Positions 5,833 through 14,751 of a DNA stretch of 28,195 bases are shown piece after piece. The notes beneath the pieces are model-generated. The model was not told where the DNA came from. It saw nothing but the letters and a program-made list of their open reading frames with translations, and ran no database searches. Source of the DNA: CAYQTL01 sp964420405 (GTDB lineage Bacteria > Acidobacteriota > Thermoanaerobaculia > Thermoanaerobaculales > Sulfomarinibacteraceae); NCBI GenBank assembly GCA_964420405.1, contig CAYQTL010000069.1:1-28195 (forward strand), written 5' to 3'. The translations under genes and the position numbers were made by a program. Positions within the stretch are counted from its first letter, which is position 1; each line of letters begins with the position of its first letter.

Positions 5833-8800
5833 ATGGTGTTGACCGGTCAGCGGATCGGGCGGATCCGGGTGGAGGGCCGGCTCGGCGGCGGCGGGATGGG
5901 GGAGGTCTACCGCGGCTGGGACGAAGGTCTCCAGCGGACGGTGGCGGTGAAGACACTCCGCGCGGAGCGCCGCCTGTCGCGGGAGGCGAGGGCGCGGGTC
6001 CTGCGCGAGGCGCGGATCCTGTCGCGGCTCGACCACCCCGGGATCTGTCGCATCCACGACCTCCTCGAGCACGAGGGGACCGACGTGCTGGTGCTCGAGT
6101 ACGTCGACGGGAGGACCCTCGACCGCGCGGTGACGGCCGGTGCCGACAGGGAGCGGGTGCTGCGGCTGGTGCTCCGGACGGCGGAGGCTCTGGCGGTGGC
6201 CCACGCGGAGGGCGTGGTCCACCGGGACGTCAAGCCCGCCAACGTCATGGTCACGGCGGACGACCAGGTGAAGATCCTCGACTTCGGCATCGCCCGATCG
6301 TTCGACGCGCCGGTGGCGCCGGCCGCGCTCCGCGCCACCCCGTCGGTGCCGACAGGCTCGGCGGCGGGTGACGCGGACACTGTCGGACTCGACGAGTGGC
6401 GCGGCAACCCGTCCGTCGTGGATCCGACCGTGGCGACCGTGGAGGGGTCGGTTCTCGGCACCATCCGCTACATGAGCCCGGAGCAGGCCGCCGGCGAGCC
6501 GGTGACCTCGGCGTCCGACATGTACTCGCTGGGCGTCGTCCTGCACGAGCTGCTCACCGGCGAGGCCCCGTACGGCGAGCGGGACGGCGTCCCGCTGCTG
6601 CTCTCCGTCTACCGGGCCGACACCCGGCCGATCGCCGGCGTCGACCCGGAGCTGGCGCGGCTGGTGGAGCGGCTCGAGAGCGTCAACCCCGCCGAGCGGC
6701 CGTCCGCCGAGGAGACGGCGGACTGTCTCCGGGCGGTGCTGGATGCGCCCTCGCGGCGTCGTCGCCGGAGGATCCGGGTGGCGGCGGCGGCGGCGGTCGC
6801 GGTGATGGTGGTGGTGGCCCTCGGTGTGGCCGGGTACTCGCGCCTCGAGTCGGATCGGCGGGCGGAGCTCGCGCGGCGGTTCGGCGAGGAGGCCTCCGCC
6901 CTCCAGTGGATCATGCGGGCGGAGTACCTGAGCCCGCGCCACGACATCTCGGAAGGGCGGGCGCGGGTCGAGAGCCGGATGGCGGCGGTGGCCGAGCGGA
7001 TCGAGCAGGTCGGCCGGCGCGCCGCGGGGCCGGGAGCGTACGCCCTCGGCGTCGGCCACCTTGCCCTCGGCCGGATGGGCGACGCGCGGCACCACCTCGA
7101 GCGGGCGTGGGACGCCGGTCACCGTGCACCCGAGGTGGCATTCGCCCTCGGCGTGGCGCTGACCGAGCTCTACAGCGAGAGGCTCGGGGCCCTGGCGAGG
7201 ATCGGCGATCCCGAGGTCCGGCGGGTGGCGGCCGAGGCGCTGCGGCGGGAGCTCAGCCGGCCGGCGATGGAGCTGCTGGTGCGCTGCCAGGGGGCGGAGC
7301 TGGTGCCGTCGGCGTACCTCGAGGGCCTCATCGCGTTGCACCAGGAACGATACGACGAGGGGATCCAGGCCGCCGGTGAGGCGAGCCGGGCGCTGCCGTG
7401 GTTCTTCGAGGCCCAGTTCCTCGAAGGCGAGCTCCACCGGGCGGCGGCGAACGACGCCAGGTTCGGCAAGGACCATCGCCGGCAGCTCGAGCATCTCCGG
7501 CTCTCCGCCGCCGCCTACGAGCGCGCCGCCGAGATCGGCCGCAGCTCCCACAAGGCGTGGGCCGGGGCGTGCAGCGCGCGGTCGACACTGGTGGCGACCA
7601 TGTGGACCGACCTTGGCCGCACCCCGGCCGACGAGGATCTCGCGGCCCAGGCGGACGCCTGCGCCGCGGCGCTCGAGGTGCTGCCGGACTCCGGCTTCCT
7701 GCGGGCCGAGCAGGCGCGGGTCGAGGCGGCGCGGGCGGTGGCGGCGGTCGGCTCCGAGACCGATCCGGCGCCCGGGTTCGAGGCCGCGCTCGCCGCTTTC
7801 GCCGAGGCCGCCGCGCTGGAGCCGGACAGCGCCCACGTCCTGGATCTGGCCGGATGGGCGGCCGCCCGCTACGCGTTCTACCTCAACCAGCGCGGAGCCG
7901 ACGCGCGCGAGGTGCTCGACACCGCCGCCGCCTACCAGCGCCGGCGTCTCGAGCTGGAGCCCGGCGGCGTCGCGCCGAAGCTCGCACTCGGTCAGATCAG
8001 CTATATCCGGGCGCTGCAGGAGACGTGGTACGGCGACCGGCCGGGCCCACACCTCGAGGAGGGGATCGAGAGCCTCGAGCGCCTCGTCGAGGAGGTGCCC
8101 GACGCCGGCAACGCATGGGAGACACTGGGAGCGCTGTACTGGATGTCGGCCTACGCGGAATCGGTCGCCGGGCGCACCGTCGGGGAGCACGCCGACGCGT
8201 GCATCCATGCCTACGCCCGCGCGGCCGCGCTGTCGCTGTCGCCGGACTCGTACCGGTCGCTCGCGTTCGCCCATCTCAACCGCGCCCAGCAGCACCGGGC
8301 GGCCGGGCGGGACCCGCGACCCGACTACCGCGCGGCGATCGGGGCCGCCGGGCGGGCGGTCGAGCTGGCGCCCGGGATGGGCCTCGCCCATGCCACCGTG
8401 GCCCTCGGCCACAAGGGCCTCGCCCAGCAGGCATCGCTCGAGGACGGCGACGTTCTCGGCCCGGCCGGGGAGGCGGCCGAGCACTTCGAGCGCGCCGTCG
8501 AGCTGGCGCCGACCGACGTCCCGATCCGCCAGGAGTACGCCGACCTGCTGCTGCTGAAGGCCCGCGTCGAGCTGGCGGAGGGTCTGCCGGCGGACGCCAC
8601 GGTCGAGGCCGCCCGCCGCCACATCCGCGTCGCCGCCGCCGCCAACCCGTCCATCGCCCTGATCCCGATCGTCGCGGCCCAGATCGAAGGCGTGGCGGCG
8701 CGGGCGGCGGACGGCCCCGAGGCGGCGCGCGCCGCCTTCGAGGAGGGCGTCGTCGAGGCCCGGCGGGCGATCCAGCTGCAGGAGAGCAACCCGAACGCCC

Positions 8801-9141
8801 ACCGGACGCTCGCAGAGCTCCTCCGGTGGCGGGCCGAGTGGACCCTCGACCGGGGCGGCGACCCGGAGCCCGACGTCGCGGCCGGCCTCGCCGCCCTCGA
8901 CCGGACCCTCGAGCTGAGCCCCGAGATCGCCGACGCGTGGGCCCTCCGTGCGGCGCTGCTCCTCGTGCGTTTCCAGGCGACGGAGTCCGACGAGGCCCGT
9001 CAGGCCGGCCGCGACGCGATCGGCCGGGCCCTCGAGATCCAGCCCCTGCTCGAGAACCCCTACCGGCGCGTGCTCGACGGGTTGGGAGTCCGCGGACCGA
9101 GCGAGGCGGACGGGGCTCCGCAGGCCACCACGGACGCCTGA
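5833..9141 (+). CDS. Membrane serine/threonine protein kinase with C-terminal TPR region
   Basis: A 1102-residue Hanks-type kinase. The catalytic domain (about 8-300) has the glycine loop GRLGGGGMGEVY, K40 in VAVK, E59, HRDVKPAN with D132, DFG at 150-152 and YMSPEQ. All the key residues are present, so activity is expected. The activation segment between DFG and the GTIRYMSPE motif carries an insertion of roughly 35 residues rich in A, P, T and S, longer than in most family members. A basic patch and one transmembrane helix (about 314-335) follow. The remaining ~760 residues are helical with repeated 'A..A...AL.L.P' patterns typical of tetratricopeptide repeats. The kinase should face the cytoplasm and the TPR tail the periplasm. 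It is transcribed with, or just ahead of, the secreted protein at 9284. Substrates are unknown; the FHA regulator at 10631-11305 is a neighbouring candidate reader. Confidence 0.93.
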   Translation: MVLTGQRIGRIRVEGRLGGGGMGEVYRGWDEGLQRTVAVKTLRAERRLSREARARVLREARILSRLDHPGICRIHDLLEHEGTDVLVLEYVDGRTLDRAVTAGADRERVLRLVLRTAEALAVAHAEGVVHRDVKPANVMVTADDQVKILDFGIARSFDAPVAPAALRATPSVPTGSAAGDADTVGLDEWRGNPSVVDPTVATVEGSVLGTIRYMSPEQAAGEPVTSASDMYSLGVVLHELLTGEAPYGERDGVPLLLSVYRADTRPIAGVDPELARLVERLESVNPAERPSAEETADCLRAVLDAPSRRRRRRIRVAAAAAVAVMVVVALGVAGYSRLESDRRAELARRFGEEASALQWIMRAEYLSPRHDISEGRARVESRMAAVAERIEQVGRRAAGPGAYALGVGHLALGRMGDARHHLERAWDAGHRAPEVAFALGVALTELYSERLGALARIGDPEVRRVAAEALRRELSRPAMELLVRCQGAELVPSAYLEGLIALHQERYDEGIQAAGEASRALPWFFEAQFLEGELHRAAANDARFGKDHRRQLEHLRLSAAAYERAAEIGRSSHKAWAGACSARSTLVATMWTDLGRTPADEDLAAQADACAAALEVLPDSGFLRAEQARVEAARAVAAVGSETDPAPGFEAALAAFAEAAALEPDSAHVLDLAGWAAARYAFYLNQRGADAREVLDTAAAYQRRRLELEPGGVAPKLALGQISYIRALQETWYGDRPGPHLEEGIESLERLVEEVPDAGNAWETLGALYWMSAYAESVAGRTVGEHADACIHAYARAAALSLSPDSYRSLAFAHLNRAQQHRAAGRDPRPDYRAAIGAAGRAVELAPGMGLAHATVALGHKGLAQQASLEDGDVLGPAGEAAEHFERAVELAPTDVPIRQEYADLLLLKARVELAEGLPADATVEAARRHIRVAAAANPSIALIPIVAAQIEGVAARAADGPEAARAAFEEGVVEARRAIQLQESNPNAHRTLAELLRWRAEWTLDRGGDPEPDVAAGLAALDRTLELSPEIADAWALRAALLLVRFQATESDEARQAGRDAIGRALEIQPLLENPYRRVLDGLGVRGPSEADGAPQATTDA

Positions 9142-9221
9142 GCACGGCGGCAGCCGGCGCCCGACCACGGGACGGAAGCCTCGCGGAGGCGCCACCGGGA
9201 CGCCACCGGAGTACCATCGCA

Positions 9222-9250
9222 TTCGCATCTTCTAACCACCTTTTATTCAT
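9222..9250 (+). promoter_or_regulatory. Possible promoter in an AT-rich patch before the secreted-protein gene
   Basis: The stretch around 9228-9255 is strikingly AT-rich for this genome. TTCGCA (9222-9227) and TATTCA (9244-9249) are spaced 16 bases apart. The same T-rich tract could alternatively help terminate the kinase transcript. No strong Shine-Dalgarno precedes ATG 9284. Confidence 0.3.
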
Positions 9251-9283
9251 TACTTTGCGTCCAGCCCGCCCGAGCTTGCGGGT

Positions 9284-10582
9284 ATGGACGCACACACCAC
9301 ACCCTGCCGCCCGCCAGCCGCTGTCACCGTCGCCCGCCGTGCCGGTGCCGCGCTCCTCCTCGCGACTCTCTGGGCCTCCGGCTGGGCGCCGCCCGCGGCA
9401 GCCCAGTCCGGGCCGGACGCCGTGGTGCGCCGGCCCGACGGCCGCGTCGACGGCGTCTGCGGCGCGTCGTGCTCGGCCGATCCGTTCGAACCGGCCTACG
9501 ACGCCGACTGCTTCTCGTGCGACGTGCTCGAGCCGCCGGCGCCCAAGCGCGCCTGTGCCGGTGCCGGTCCGTGCGAGATCCACGAGGGGATCGTCCGCAT
9601 GGGCGCCATGGTCGAGGCCGGCCGCTACGACGACCGAACGATGCGCGAGGTGGTGCTCGCCTACTGGCGTGGGAGCGCGTGGGACGTGGCCGCCAGCTGG
9701 GGCGCGAGCGCACTCGACGGCTATGTGGCGTACGCGGTGGTGCGCGCCGCGCTGCGGTTCGACGCAGAGCTCGACCGCCACCCCACCACCCGCATGGCGA
9801 CCGCCTGTATGCTGCGCGACCACGCGGGGCGGGGGGTTCCCACCGAAGCGGGCACCGGACGGCGCCGCTTCCACGGCGCGGCCGATCCCTGGAACTCGTG
9901 GTCGGAGGACTTCATGGGCTTCGCCCTCGGCGCCGCCGCGGCCGACGCCTGGCTGCGCACCCGCGACACCGCCGGGGGATACCACGACGAGTACCGGGAG
10001 ATGGTCGGTGAGGCGGTCGAGTGGGCGTTCTCGGCCACCGCGGACGGCGGACCCGTGACGCTCACCGTCGGGTCCGACCCCGACCCCGCCAACCCGGGGC
10101 CGGGACCCTCGGTGATGCTGCGCAACCACGCCGAGTACAGCCCGGTGTACGCCATGGCGATCCTCAAGCACGTCGCCGACCTCAACGCGGTCGCCCGCGA
10201 GGCCGGGCTGCCGCCCTACGTGACCTGTGCCACCAAGCCGGCGACCTTCGACGCCCTCTACCGCTGGGTGCTGACCAAGGTGGAGCCCAACCCGGCTGGG
10301 CCCGGCTACGTGTTCCGGACCGACGGCTGCCAGCGCTGGGACGGCGTGATGTCGTACTGCGACGACCGGCCGGGCGACCCCGCGGGCGGTAGCGGCGACC
10401 AGCGCGAGCCGGGTCACTATCCACTGGCATGGTCCCTGCCGGAGCTGTGCGTCGCCGGCGGTCTCGAGGCGGTCTCGGCGGAGTGCGGCTGGACCGGCCC
10501 GGCGGGCCTCGAGCAGGCGCCCCACAACTACGTCTACAACTGCGTGTTCGCGGACGACGCCGTGACCGCCGCCACCCGGTGA
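9284..10582 (+). CDS. Secreted cysteine-rich protein of unknown function
   Basis: A 432-residue protein that I do not recognise. A signal peptide is clear: a basic stretch VARRAG, the hydrophobic core ALLLATLWASGW and an AAAQS cleavage region near residue 41. The mature part begins with a cysteine cluster (VCGASCSADPFEP then CFSCDVLEPP and CAGAGPCEIH) and has more cysteines near the C-terminus (CATK, DGCQRW, SYCDD, PELC, AECGW, YNCVF), suggesting a disulfide-stabilised extracytoplasmic protein. The middle is helical with several tryptophans (YWRGSAWDVAASWGASALDG) and an HNYVYNC motif near the end. Its length and helical character leave open an alpha/alpha-toroid lyase-like fold, but no catalytic motif supports that. 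It follows the kinase gene by 142 bases and converges on the FHA-regulator operon. Confidence 0.75.
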   Translation: MDAHTTPCRPPAAVTVARRAGAALLLATLWASGWAPPAAAQSGPDAVVRRPDGRVDGVCGASCSADPFEPAYDADCFSCDVLEPPAPKRACAGAGPCEIHEGIVRMGAMVEAGRYDDRTMREVVLAYWRGSAWDVAASWGASALDGYVAYAVVRAALRFDAELDRHPTTRMATACMLRDHAGRGVPTEAGTGRRRFHGAADPWNSWSEDFMGFALGAAAADAWLRTRDTAGGYHDEYREMVGEAVEWAFSATADGGPVTLTVGSDPDPANPGPGPSVMLRNHAEYSPVYAMAILKHVADLNAVAREAGLPPYVTCATKPATFDALYRWVLTKVEPNPAGPGYVFRTDGCQRWDGVMSYCDDRPGDPAGGSGDQREPGHYPLAWSLPELCVAGGLEAVSAECGWTGPAGLEQAPHNYVYNCVFADDAVTAATR

Positions 10583-10589
10583 GAGGTCT

Positions 10590-10629
10590 GCCCGGGCCGC
10601 CGCCCGCCGGCAGGGGCGGCGGTCCGGGC
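10590..10629. terminator. Long GC stem-loop between convergent genes
   Basis: A 16-bp stem (10590-10605 with 10614-10629, one G-U/mismatch position) closes an 8-base loop. It lies exactly between the stop codons of the secreted-protein gene (+) and the FHA-regulator gene (-). It has no U-tract on either strand, so it may be a bidirectional terminator or a 3' RNA-stabilising hairpin. Confidence 0.65.
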
Positions 10630-10630
10630 G

Positions 10631-11305
10631 TCACTCCATCGTCACCGTCGCGCCGTCGGGCTCGGGCGACCGCATCCGCAGCTCGAGCGCCACGTCGCCG
10701 AGACGGATCTCGTCGCCGTCGGCGAGGACCGTCGGGATCTCGATCTGGCGATCCGCCACGAAGGTGCCGTTCTTGCTGCCGAGGTCCTCGATCGTCACTT
10801 CGCCGGCGGCCACCGTCACCCGGGCGTGGTGGCGCGACACCCGCGGGGAGTCGACCACGATCCGGCTGTCGCCGCCGCGGCCGAGCAGGTTGTCGCCGTC
10901 GAGCAGCAGCGCCGTCCAGCCCTTCGCCCCCAGCTCCCACGGCGCGCGGTCGAGGGCCGACAGGTCCGGCGCCGCCTCCAGCGGGCGCACCTCCGCCAGC
11001 AGCCGGTAGCCGCGCCGGGGGACGGTCTGCACGAAGCGCGCGCTGCCGGCGATGTCGCCGAGCGACTCGCGAAGCTCGTTGACGCAGTGCACGACCGTGT
11101 TGTCGGCGACGAACCCGGAGCTCCACACCCGGTCCACGATCTCGCCCTTGCTCACCACCACGCCCGCCCGCTCCGCCAGCAGCGCGAGCAGCTCCGCCAC
11201 CCGGGGGCGCAGGCGGACCACCACCTGTCCCCGCACCATCCGCCCCAGCGACGGCTGCACGAGCCAGTCGGCGAGGAGGTACGCGTCGTGCCCCGTCGGA
11301 GTCAT
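10631..11305 (-). CDS. Winged-helix (OmpR/CadC-type) DNA-binding protein fused to an FHA domain
   Basis: A 224-residue regulator with two domains. Residues 1-105 form an OmpR/PhoB-type winged helix: RLRPRVAELLALLAERAGVV, then KGEIVDRVWSSGFVADNTVV, the recognition helix HCVNELRESLGD and the wing FVQTVPRRGYRLLAEV. Residues 125-212 form a forkhead-associated domain with the phosphothreonine-binding residues in order: LGRGGDS, SRHHARV and DLGSKNGTFV. FHA domains bind phosphothreonine peptides, so a Ser/Thr kinase could control its interactions; the kinase two genes upstream in the same operon is the obvious candidate. There is no receiver domain and no membrane helix. The start lies 15 bases after the previous gene, indicating co-transcription. 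Confidence 0.92.
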   Translation of the reverse strand: MTPTGHDAYLLADWLVQPSLGRMVRGQVVVRLRPRVAELLALLAERAGVVVSKGEIVDRVWSSGFVADNTVVHCVNELRESLGDIAGSARFVQTVPRRGYRLLAEVRPLEAAPDLSALDRAPWELGAKGWTALLLDGDNLLGRGGDSRIVVDSPRVSRHHARVTVAAGEVTIEDLGSKNGTFVADRQIEIPTVLADGDEIRLGDVALELRMRSPEPDGATVTME

Positions 11306-11320
11306 CCTGCCCCGGCTGGA

Positions 11321-11848
11321 TCACGCTGGGTCGGTGGGAGGGGCGCCTTGGCCGATGTCTGGCGGAGGCTCGACGATGATGTAGCGCGGGGTCGCGAACG
11401 GGCGGACCGCGTCCTTCGTGCTCTCCTTCTCGGCACAGGAGAACACATATTTGAACTCTCCCTCTTGAACGTGCTCCTGGACAACGAGGTTTGTGTGCAG
11501 TCGCTTGGTCCAGCCCTTCTTGAACGTGTACTGGGTGCCTCCGTGGAGTGCTTCGGCGCCGTTTGCACTGTCCTCACTTTTCACGTCGACGCGTACCGGT
11601 TTCCAGACGCTCCACCGGTTCTGAACGCAGATCACGTCGTCCCGCCAGACGGTCATCTTGTCGTGAGGGTTGCCATCCCTGTCGACGATCTGGATCGAGC
11701 ATGTACCTGAGCGGCTGCCCTCGGAGATGGTGATGACATACGTGGAAGCGTTCGGATCGCAGTCTCCCACCTCGCTGATCGCCGGACCGGCCATCGCGAG
11801 CATGAGCGCTGCAAACGCGGTGGTTCTGAGCATCTGCGTAGGACTCAT
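11321..11848 (-). CDS. Small exported protein of unknown function in the kinase-FHA operon
   Basis: A 175-residue protein with a signal peptide (MLRTTAFAALMLAMAGPAIS, cleavage expected before EVGDC). The mature part is mostly beta-like, with three cysteines in its first half (C30, C50 and C74 counted from this start) and one in YVFSCAEKES, then a proline-rich end (VEPPPDIGQGAPPTDPA). I cannot assign a family. The start at ATG 11848 is preferred over ATG 11857 because the AGGAAGG Shine-Dalgarno abuts the latter but is about 10 bases from the former. It lies between the kinase-TPR gene (77 bases upstream) and the FHA regulator (15 bases downstream), so it may be a periplasmic ligand or sensor accessory to the kinase; that is inference from position only. 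Confidence 0.7.
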   Translation of the reverse strand: MSPTQMLRTTAFAALMLAMAGPAISEVGDCDPNASTYVITISEGSRSGTCSIQIVDRDGNPHDKMTVWRDDVICVQNRWSVWKPVRVDVKSEDSANGAEALHGGTQYTFKKGWTKRLHTNLVVQEHVQEGEFKYVFSCAEKESTKDAVRPFATPRYIIVEPPPDIGQGAPPTDPA

Positions 11849-11925
11849 CGTCTGCATCCCTTCCTGGTCTGTGGGTCTCGAGGTGCGCGGTCTCCTCGGT
11901 CGTCGCGGGAGGGTGGGCTTCCGGT

Positions 11926-14529
11926 TCACGGAACGGTTCCTGCGGCCGCGACCATCTCGCGGTAGCGCGACTCGGCGACGAGCTCCCGCAGCGCCGGCAC
12001 CCGTTCGAACCTGGTCGGAGCCACGCCCGCGACGAGTGCCTTCTCCACCCAGTCCATGGCCTCGGACCTGAGGCCGTTGTACTCGAACGCCTCGGCGATG
12101 TTCGCCACGACCTGGGGATCCTCCGGTCCGAGGGATGCCGCCCGGGCCACGGCGTCCCGACCGTCGGCCTCTCTCCCGGTGGCCGCGTAGTACCCGGCCA
12201 GGTCGGACAGCACGGAAGGATCGTCCGGGTTGCGCTCGAGGGTCTCCTCGGCCATGGCGGTGGCCCGACGGAGCGGGGTCTCGGCGCGTGCGGCGTCGCC
12301 CCTCCAGAGGTACGAGAACCCGAGGTTGCCCCACACCGTGTAGTCGCCGGCTTCGATCTCGAGCGCCCGTTCGAACATGGAGGCGGCATCGGCGTAGCGG
12401 CCGTCGGCGAACGCGAGCGTCCCCAGGTTGGCGTACGCGGCGTAGTTGTCGTCAGGCTCGACTTCGAGGGAACGCTCGAACACCTCACGAGCCCGCTGCG
12501 GCTGCTCGAGGTAGGCGTACATCGCACCGAGGTTCGTGTAGCCGCCCAGGTAGCGCGGCGCAAGCTCGACCACCCGTCGAAACTCGTTCACCGCCGCGTC
12601 GTAGCGTCCCTCCGCCATGTGCAGCGTCGCCGCGAGGTGGTGGTCCGGCCAGTAGCCGGGCCGGAGGAACATGGCGTGCTCGAGGTGCCGCTCGGCATCG
12701 CCGACGCGACCGAGGCGGTGCAGTGCGCGGGCGAGCCGGACCCGTATCTCGGGGTCGGACGGAGCTGACGCGACGGCCCGCTCGAGCTTCGCCGCCGCCT
12801 CCTCGACGTCGCCGCCGGCGTTGGCGACCGCGGCCGCCACGACAGCCGGTCGTGGATCCTCTGGAGCGATTTCGGCCGCATCCGCCATCGCGGCTGCTCC
12901 GCGTTCGAGCCACCGCACGTCCCCGGTGGCCTCGTATGCCCGCACGCACGTCCTGCCGATCGCCAGGCGGGGCGGGAGGTACAGCGGATCCGCCTCGACG
13001 GAAGCCTCCAGCCGCTCGATGGCGGCCTCCAGCCCTTCCGGACCCTCCGCGAGGGCCGCGCGACCGGATCCGATGAGAAAGGCCTCGACCGCCGCGGTCA
13101 GAGTGCTGGCGTCGGCCTCGAGGCGGTCGCGGATCTCCGGTGGGAAGGCCAGCCCGAGCAGCTGCGCGGCCCGCTCGACGGGTTCGACCTGGAGCGGCCG
13201 TGGGTTTCCGAGGTCGAGATCGAGCGGAATCCTCCGGACCGTCTGGCCGGTGGCGGGTTCGACGGCGGCGAGCGTCAGACCGATGGTGGAACCCTGGCGG
13301 TCGACGGCACCGGTGATCGCGACGGTCGGGTCGAACTGCCGCGCGGCGCGCCCGAGCTCGCTTCGGGGCGTTCGGTGGTGCGCCAGCTGCGGGCGGACCC
13401 ACGCCACATGGTCGCTGGCCGTGGCGAGATCCTCGATGCCGGCGGCGACCACCTCGGTGATCCCCGCAGCGAGCTCCATGAACTCCGGAACCTGCCGGGC
13501 GCTCTCGAACCTGGTCACCACGACTCGTGAGGCATCCAGGGCGGCAGGCGCCGTCCAGCGGCGGATGGCCAGCGTTCCCGCGACCACCGCGGTCACGACG
13601 ACGAGCGCGGCGACCGCGATGATCCGCCCCCTCCACGACGGTCGTGCACGGCTTTTCAACGGGTGCACAGGGGCGGCGGAGCCGGTCTGCGACGAGGACC
13701 GCAGGGCGAACGCGAGGTCTCGGGCCGAGCCGAAACGGTCGTCGGGCTCCTTGGCGAGACAGCGCAGCACGATGCCGTCGAGGGGTGCCGGGATCTCGGG
13801 ACGCACGGCGCTCGGCGGCGGCGGGTCGTCGCGGAGGATCGCGGTCATGGTGTCCGCGGGACCGCGATCGGTCCGGAACGGGTGGACTCCCGTCAAGGCC
13901 TCGTACAGCACCGTGCCGAGAGAGAAGACGTCGGTGCGGTGGTCGACCTCGGCGCCGCGGGCCTGCTCCGGCGACATGTAGGCGGCGGTGCCGACCACCG
14001 CGCCCTCCGAGGTGAGGTCGGGCAGCAGCGAGGCGGTGTCGTCGCCGGTCTCGCACCCGGCGGAGCGGGCGAGGCCGAAGTCGAGGATCTTGACCTCGCC
14101 GGCGGCGGTGACGAACAGGTTGCGCGGCTTGACGTCGCGGTGGATGACGCCGTGGCGGTGGGCCTCGCCGAGACCCTCGGCCACCGCCGCGCCCAGCTCG
14201 ACCGCCTGCGCCACCGGCAGCGGGCCGCGCCGCAGCCGTCGCCCCAGGTCCTCGCCCTCGAGCAGCTCGGTGACCGCGTAGGAGATCCCGTCGTGCTCGC
14301 CGTAGTCGTGGATCGCGAGGATGTTCGGGTGGGACAGCTGGGCGACGCTCTGGGCCTCCCGCCGGAACCGCTCGAGCCGCCGGCCGCCGGTGGTCGGGTC
14401 GGCCAGCACCTTGACCGCCACGTCGCGCCGCAGGACGGTGTCCCGGGCGCGGTACACCGCGCCCATCCCGCCGCGCCCGACGAGCCCGACGAGCCGGTAG
14501 CGGCCCAGCTCGCGGCCGATGAGGTCCAC
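11926..14529 (-). CDS. Membrane serine/threonine kinase with TolB/FlgO-like and TPR extracytoplasmic regions
   Basis: A 867-residue Hanks-type kinase from GTG 14529. The kinase domain spans about 7-285: glycine loop GLVGRGGMGAVY, K40, E58, HRDVKPRN (D132), DFG at 150-152 and AYMSPEQARG, all intact. One transmembrane helix (about 302-323) follows. Residues about 334-460 resemble the TolB/FlgO-like module often found between kinase or cyclase domains and TPRs (VVVTRFESARQ, ELAAGITEVVAAGIEDLA, VAITGAVDRQGSTIGLTLAA, VEPATGQ). The rest contains at least seven TPR-like units, with clear examples such as YTNLGAMYAYLEQPQRAREV and YAAYANLGTLAFADGRYADA. The GTG start is chosen over ATG 14559 because GGAG lies eight bases before it. 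First gene of an operon with the exported protein and the FHA regulator. Confidence 0.92.
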   Translation of the reverse strand: MDLIGRELGRYRLVGLVGRGGMGAVYRARDTVLRRDVAVKVLADPTTGGRRLERFRREAQSVAQLSHPNILAIHDYGEHDGISYAVTELLEGEDLGRRLRRGPLPVAQAVELGAAVAEGLGEAHRHGVIHRDVKPRNLFVTAAGEVKILDFGLARSAGCETGDDTASLLPDLTSEGAVVGTAAYMSPEQARGAEVDHRTDVFSLGTVLYEALTGVHPFRTDRGPADTMTAILRDDPPPPSAVRPEIPAPLDGIVLRCLAKEPDDRFGSARDLAFALRSSSQTGSAAPVHPLKSRARPSWRGRIIAVAALVVVTAVVAGTLAIRRWTAPAALDASRVVVTRFESARQVPEFMELAAGITEVVAAGIEDLATASDHVAWVRPQLAHHRTPRSELGRAARQFDPTVAITGAVDRQGSTIGLTLAAVEPATGQTVRRIPLDLDLGNPRPLQVEPVERAAQLLGLAFPPEIRDRLEADASTLTAAVEAFLIGSGRAALAEGPEGLEAAIERLEASVEADPLYLPPRLAIGRTCVRAYEATGDVRWLERGAAAMADAAEIAPEDPRPAVVAAAVANAGGDVEEAAAKLERAVASAPSDPEIRVRLARALHRLGRVGDAERHLEHAMFLRPGYWPDHHLAATLHMAEGRYDAAVNEFRRVVELAPRYLGGYTNLGAMYAYLEQPQRAREVFERSLEVEPDDNYAAYANLGTLAFADGRYADAASMFERALEIEAGDYTVWGNLGFSYLWRGDAARAETPLRRATAMAEETLERNPDDPSVLSDLAGYYAATGREADGRDAVARAASLGPEDPQVVANIAEAFEYNGLRSEAMDWVEKALVAGVAPTRFERVPALRELVAESRYREMVAAAGTVP

Positions 14530-14691
14530 TGTGACAGCTCCGTTGCGATGGTAGCGCACCTCGGGAGCATGCCGGCGGGATCGTGCAGCTCCACGACCGG
14601 ATCTCGCGCGCCGGACCCGGCAGCTTCGTCAGTGGCGCCGCGGGTGTGGTCGCAGGGCGTGGTGGAGCGGCTTCCCCGCCGTTGCGCCCGG

Positions 14692-14700
14692 TGCTAGACT
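14692..14700 (+). promoter_or_regulatory. Extended -10 promoter candidate for the OmpA-type gene
   Basis: TGC-TAGACT (14692-14700) matches the extended -10 pattern, with only a poor -35 (TTCCCC, 14672-14677). It would give a leader of about 45 bases. A GGAGG Shine-Dalgarno (14742-14746) precedes ATG 14752. Confidence 0.4.
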
Positions 14701-14751
14701 CCGCGCCGCCCGGCCCGGCGGGCGTTCGCGATCTCGATTCGGAGGACCTGT

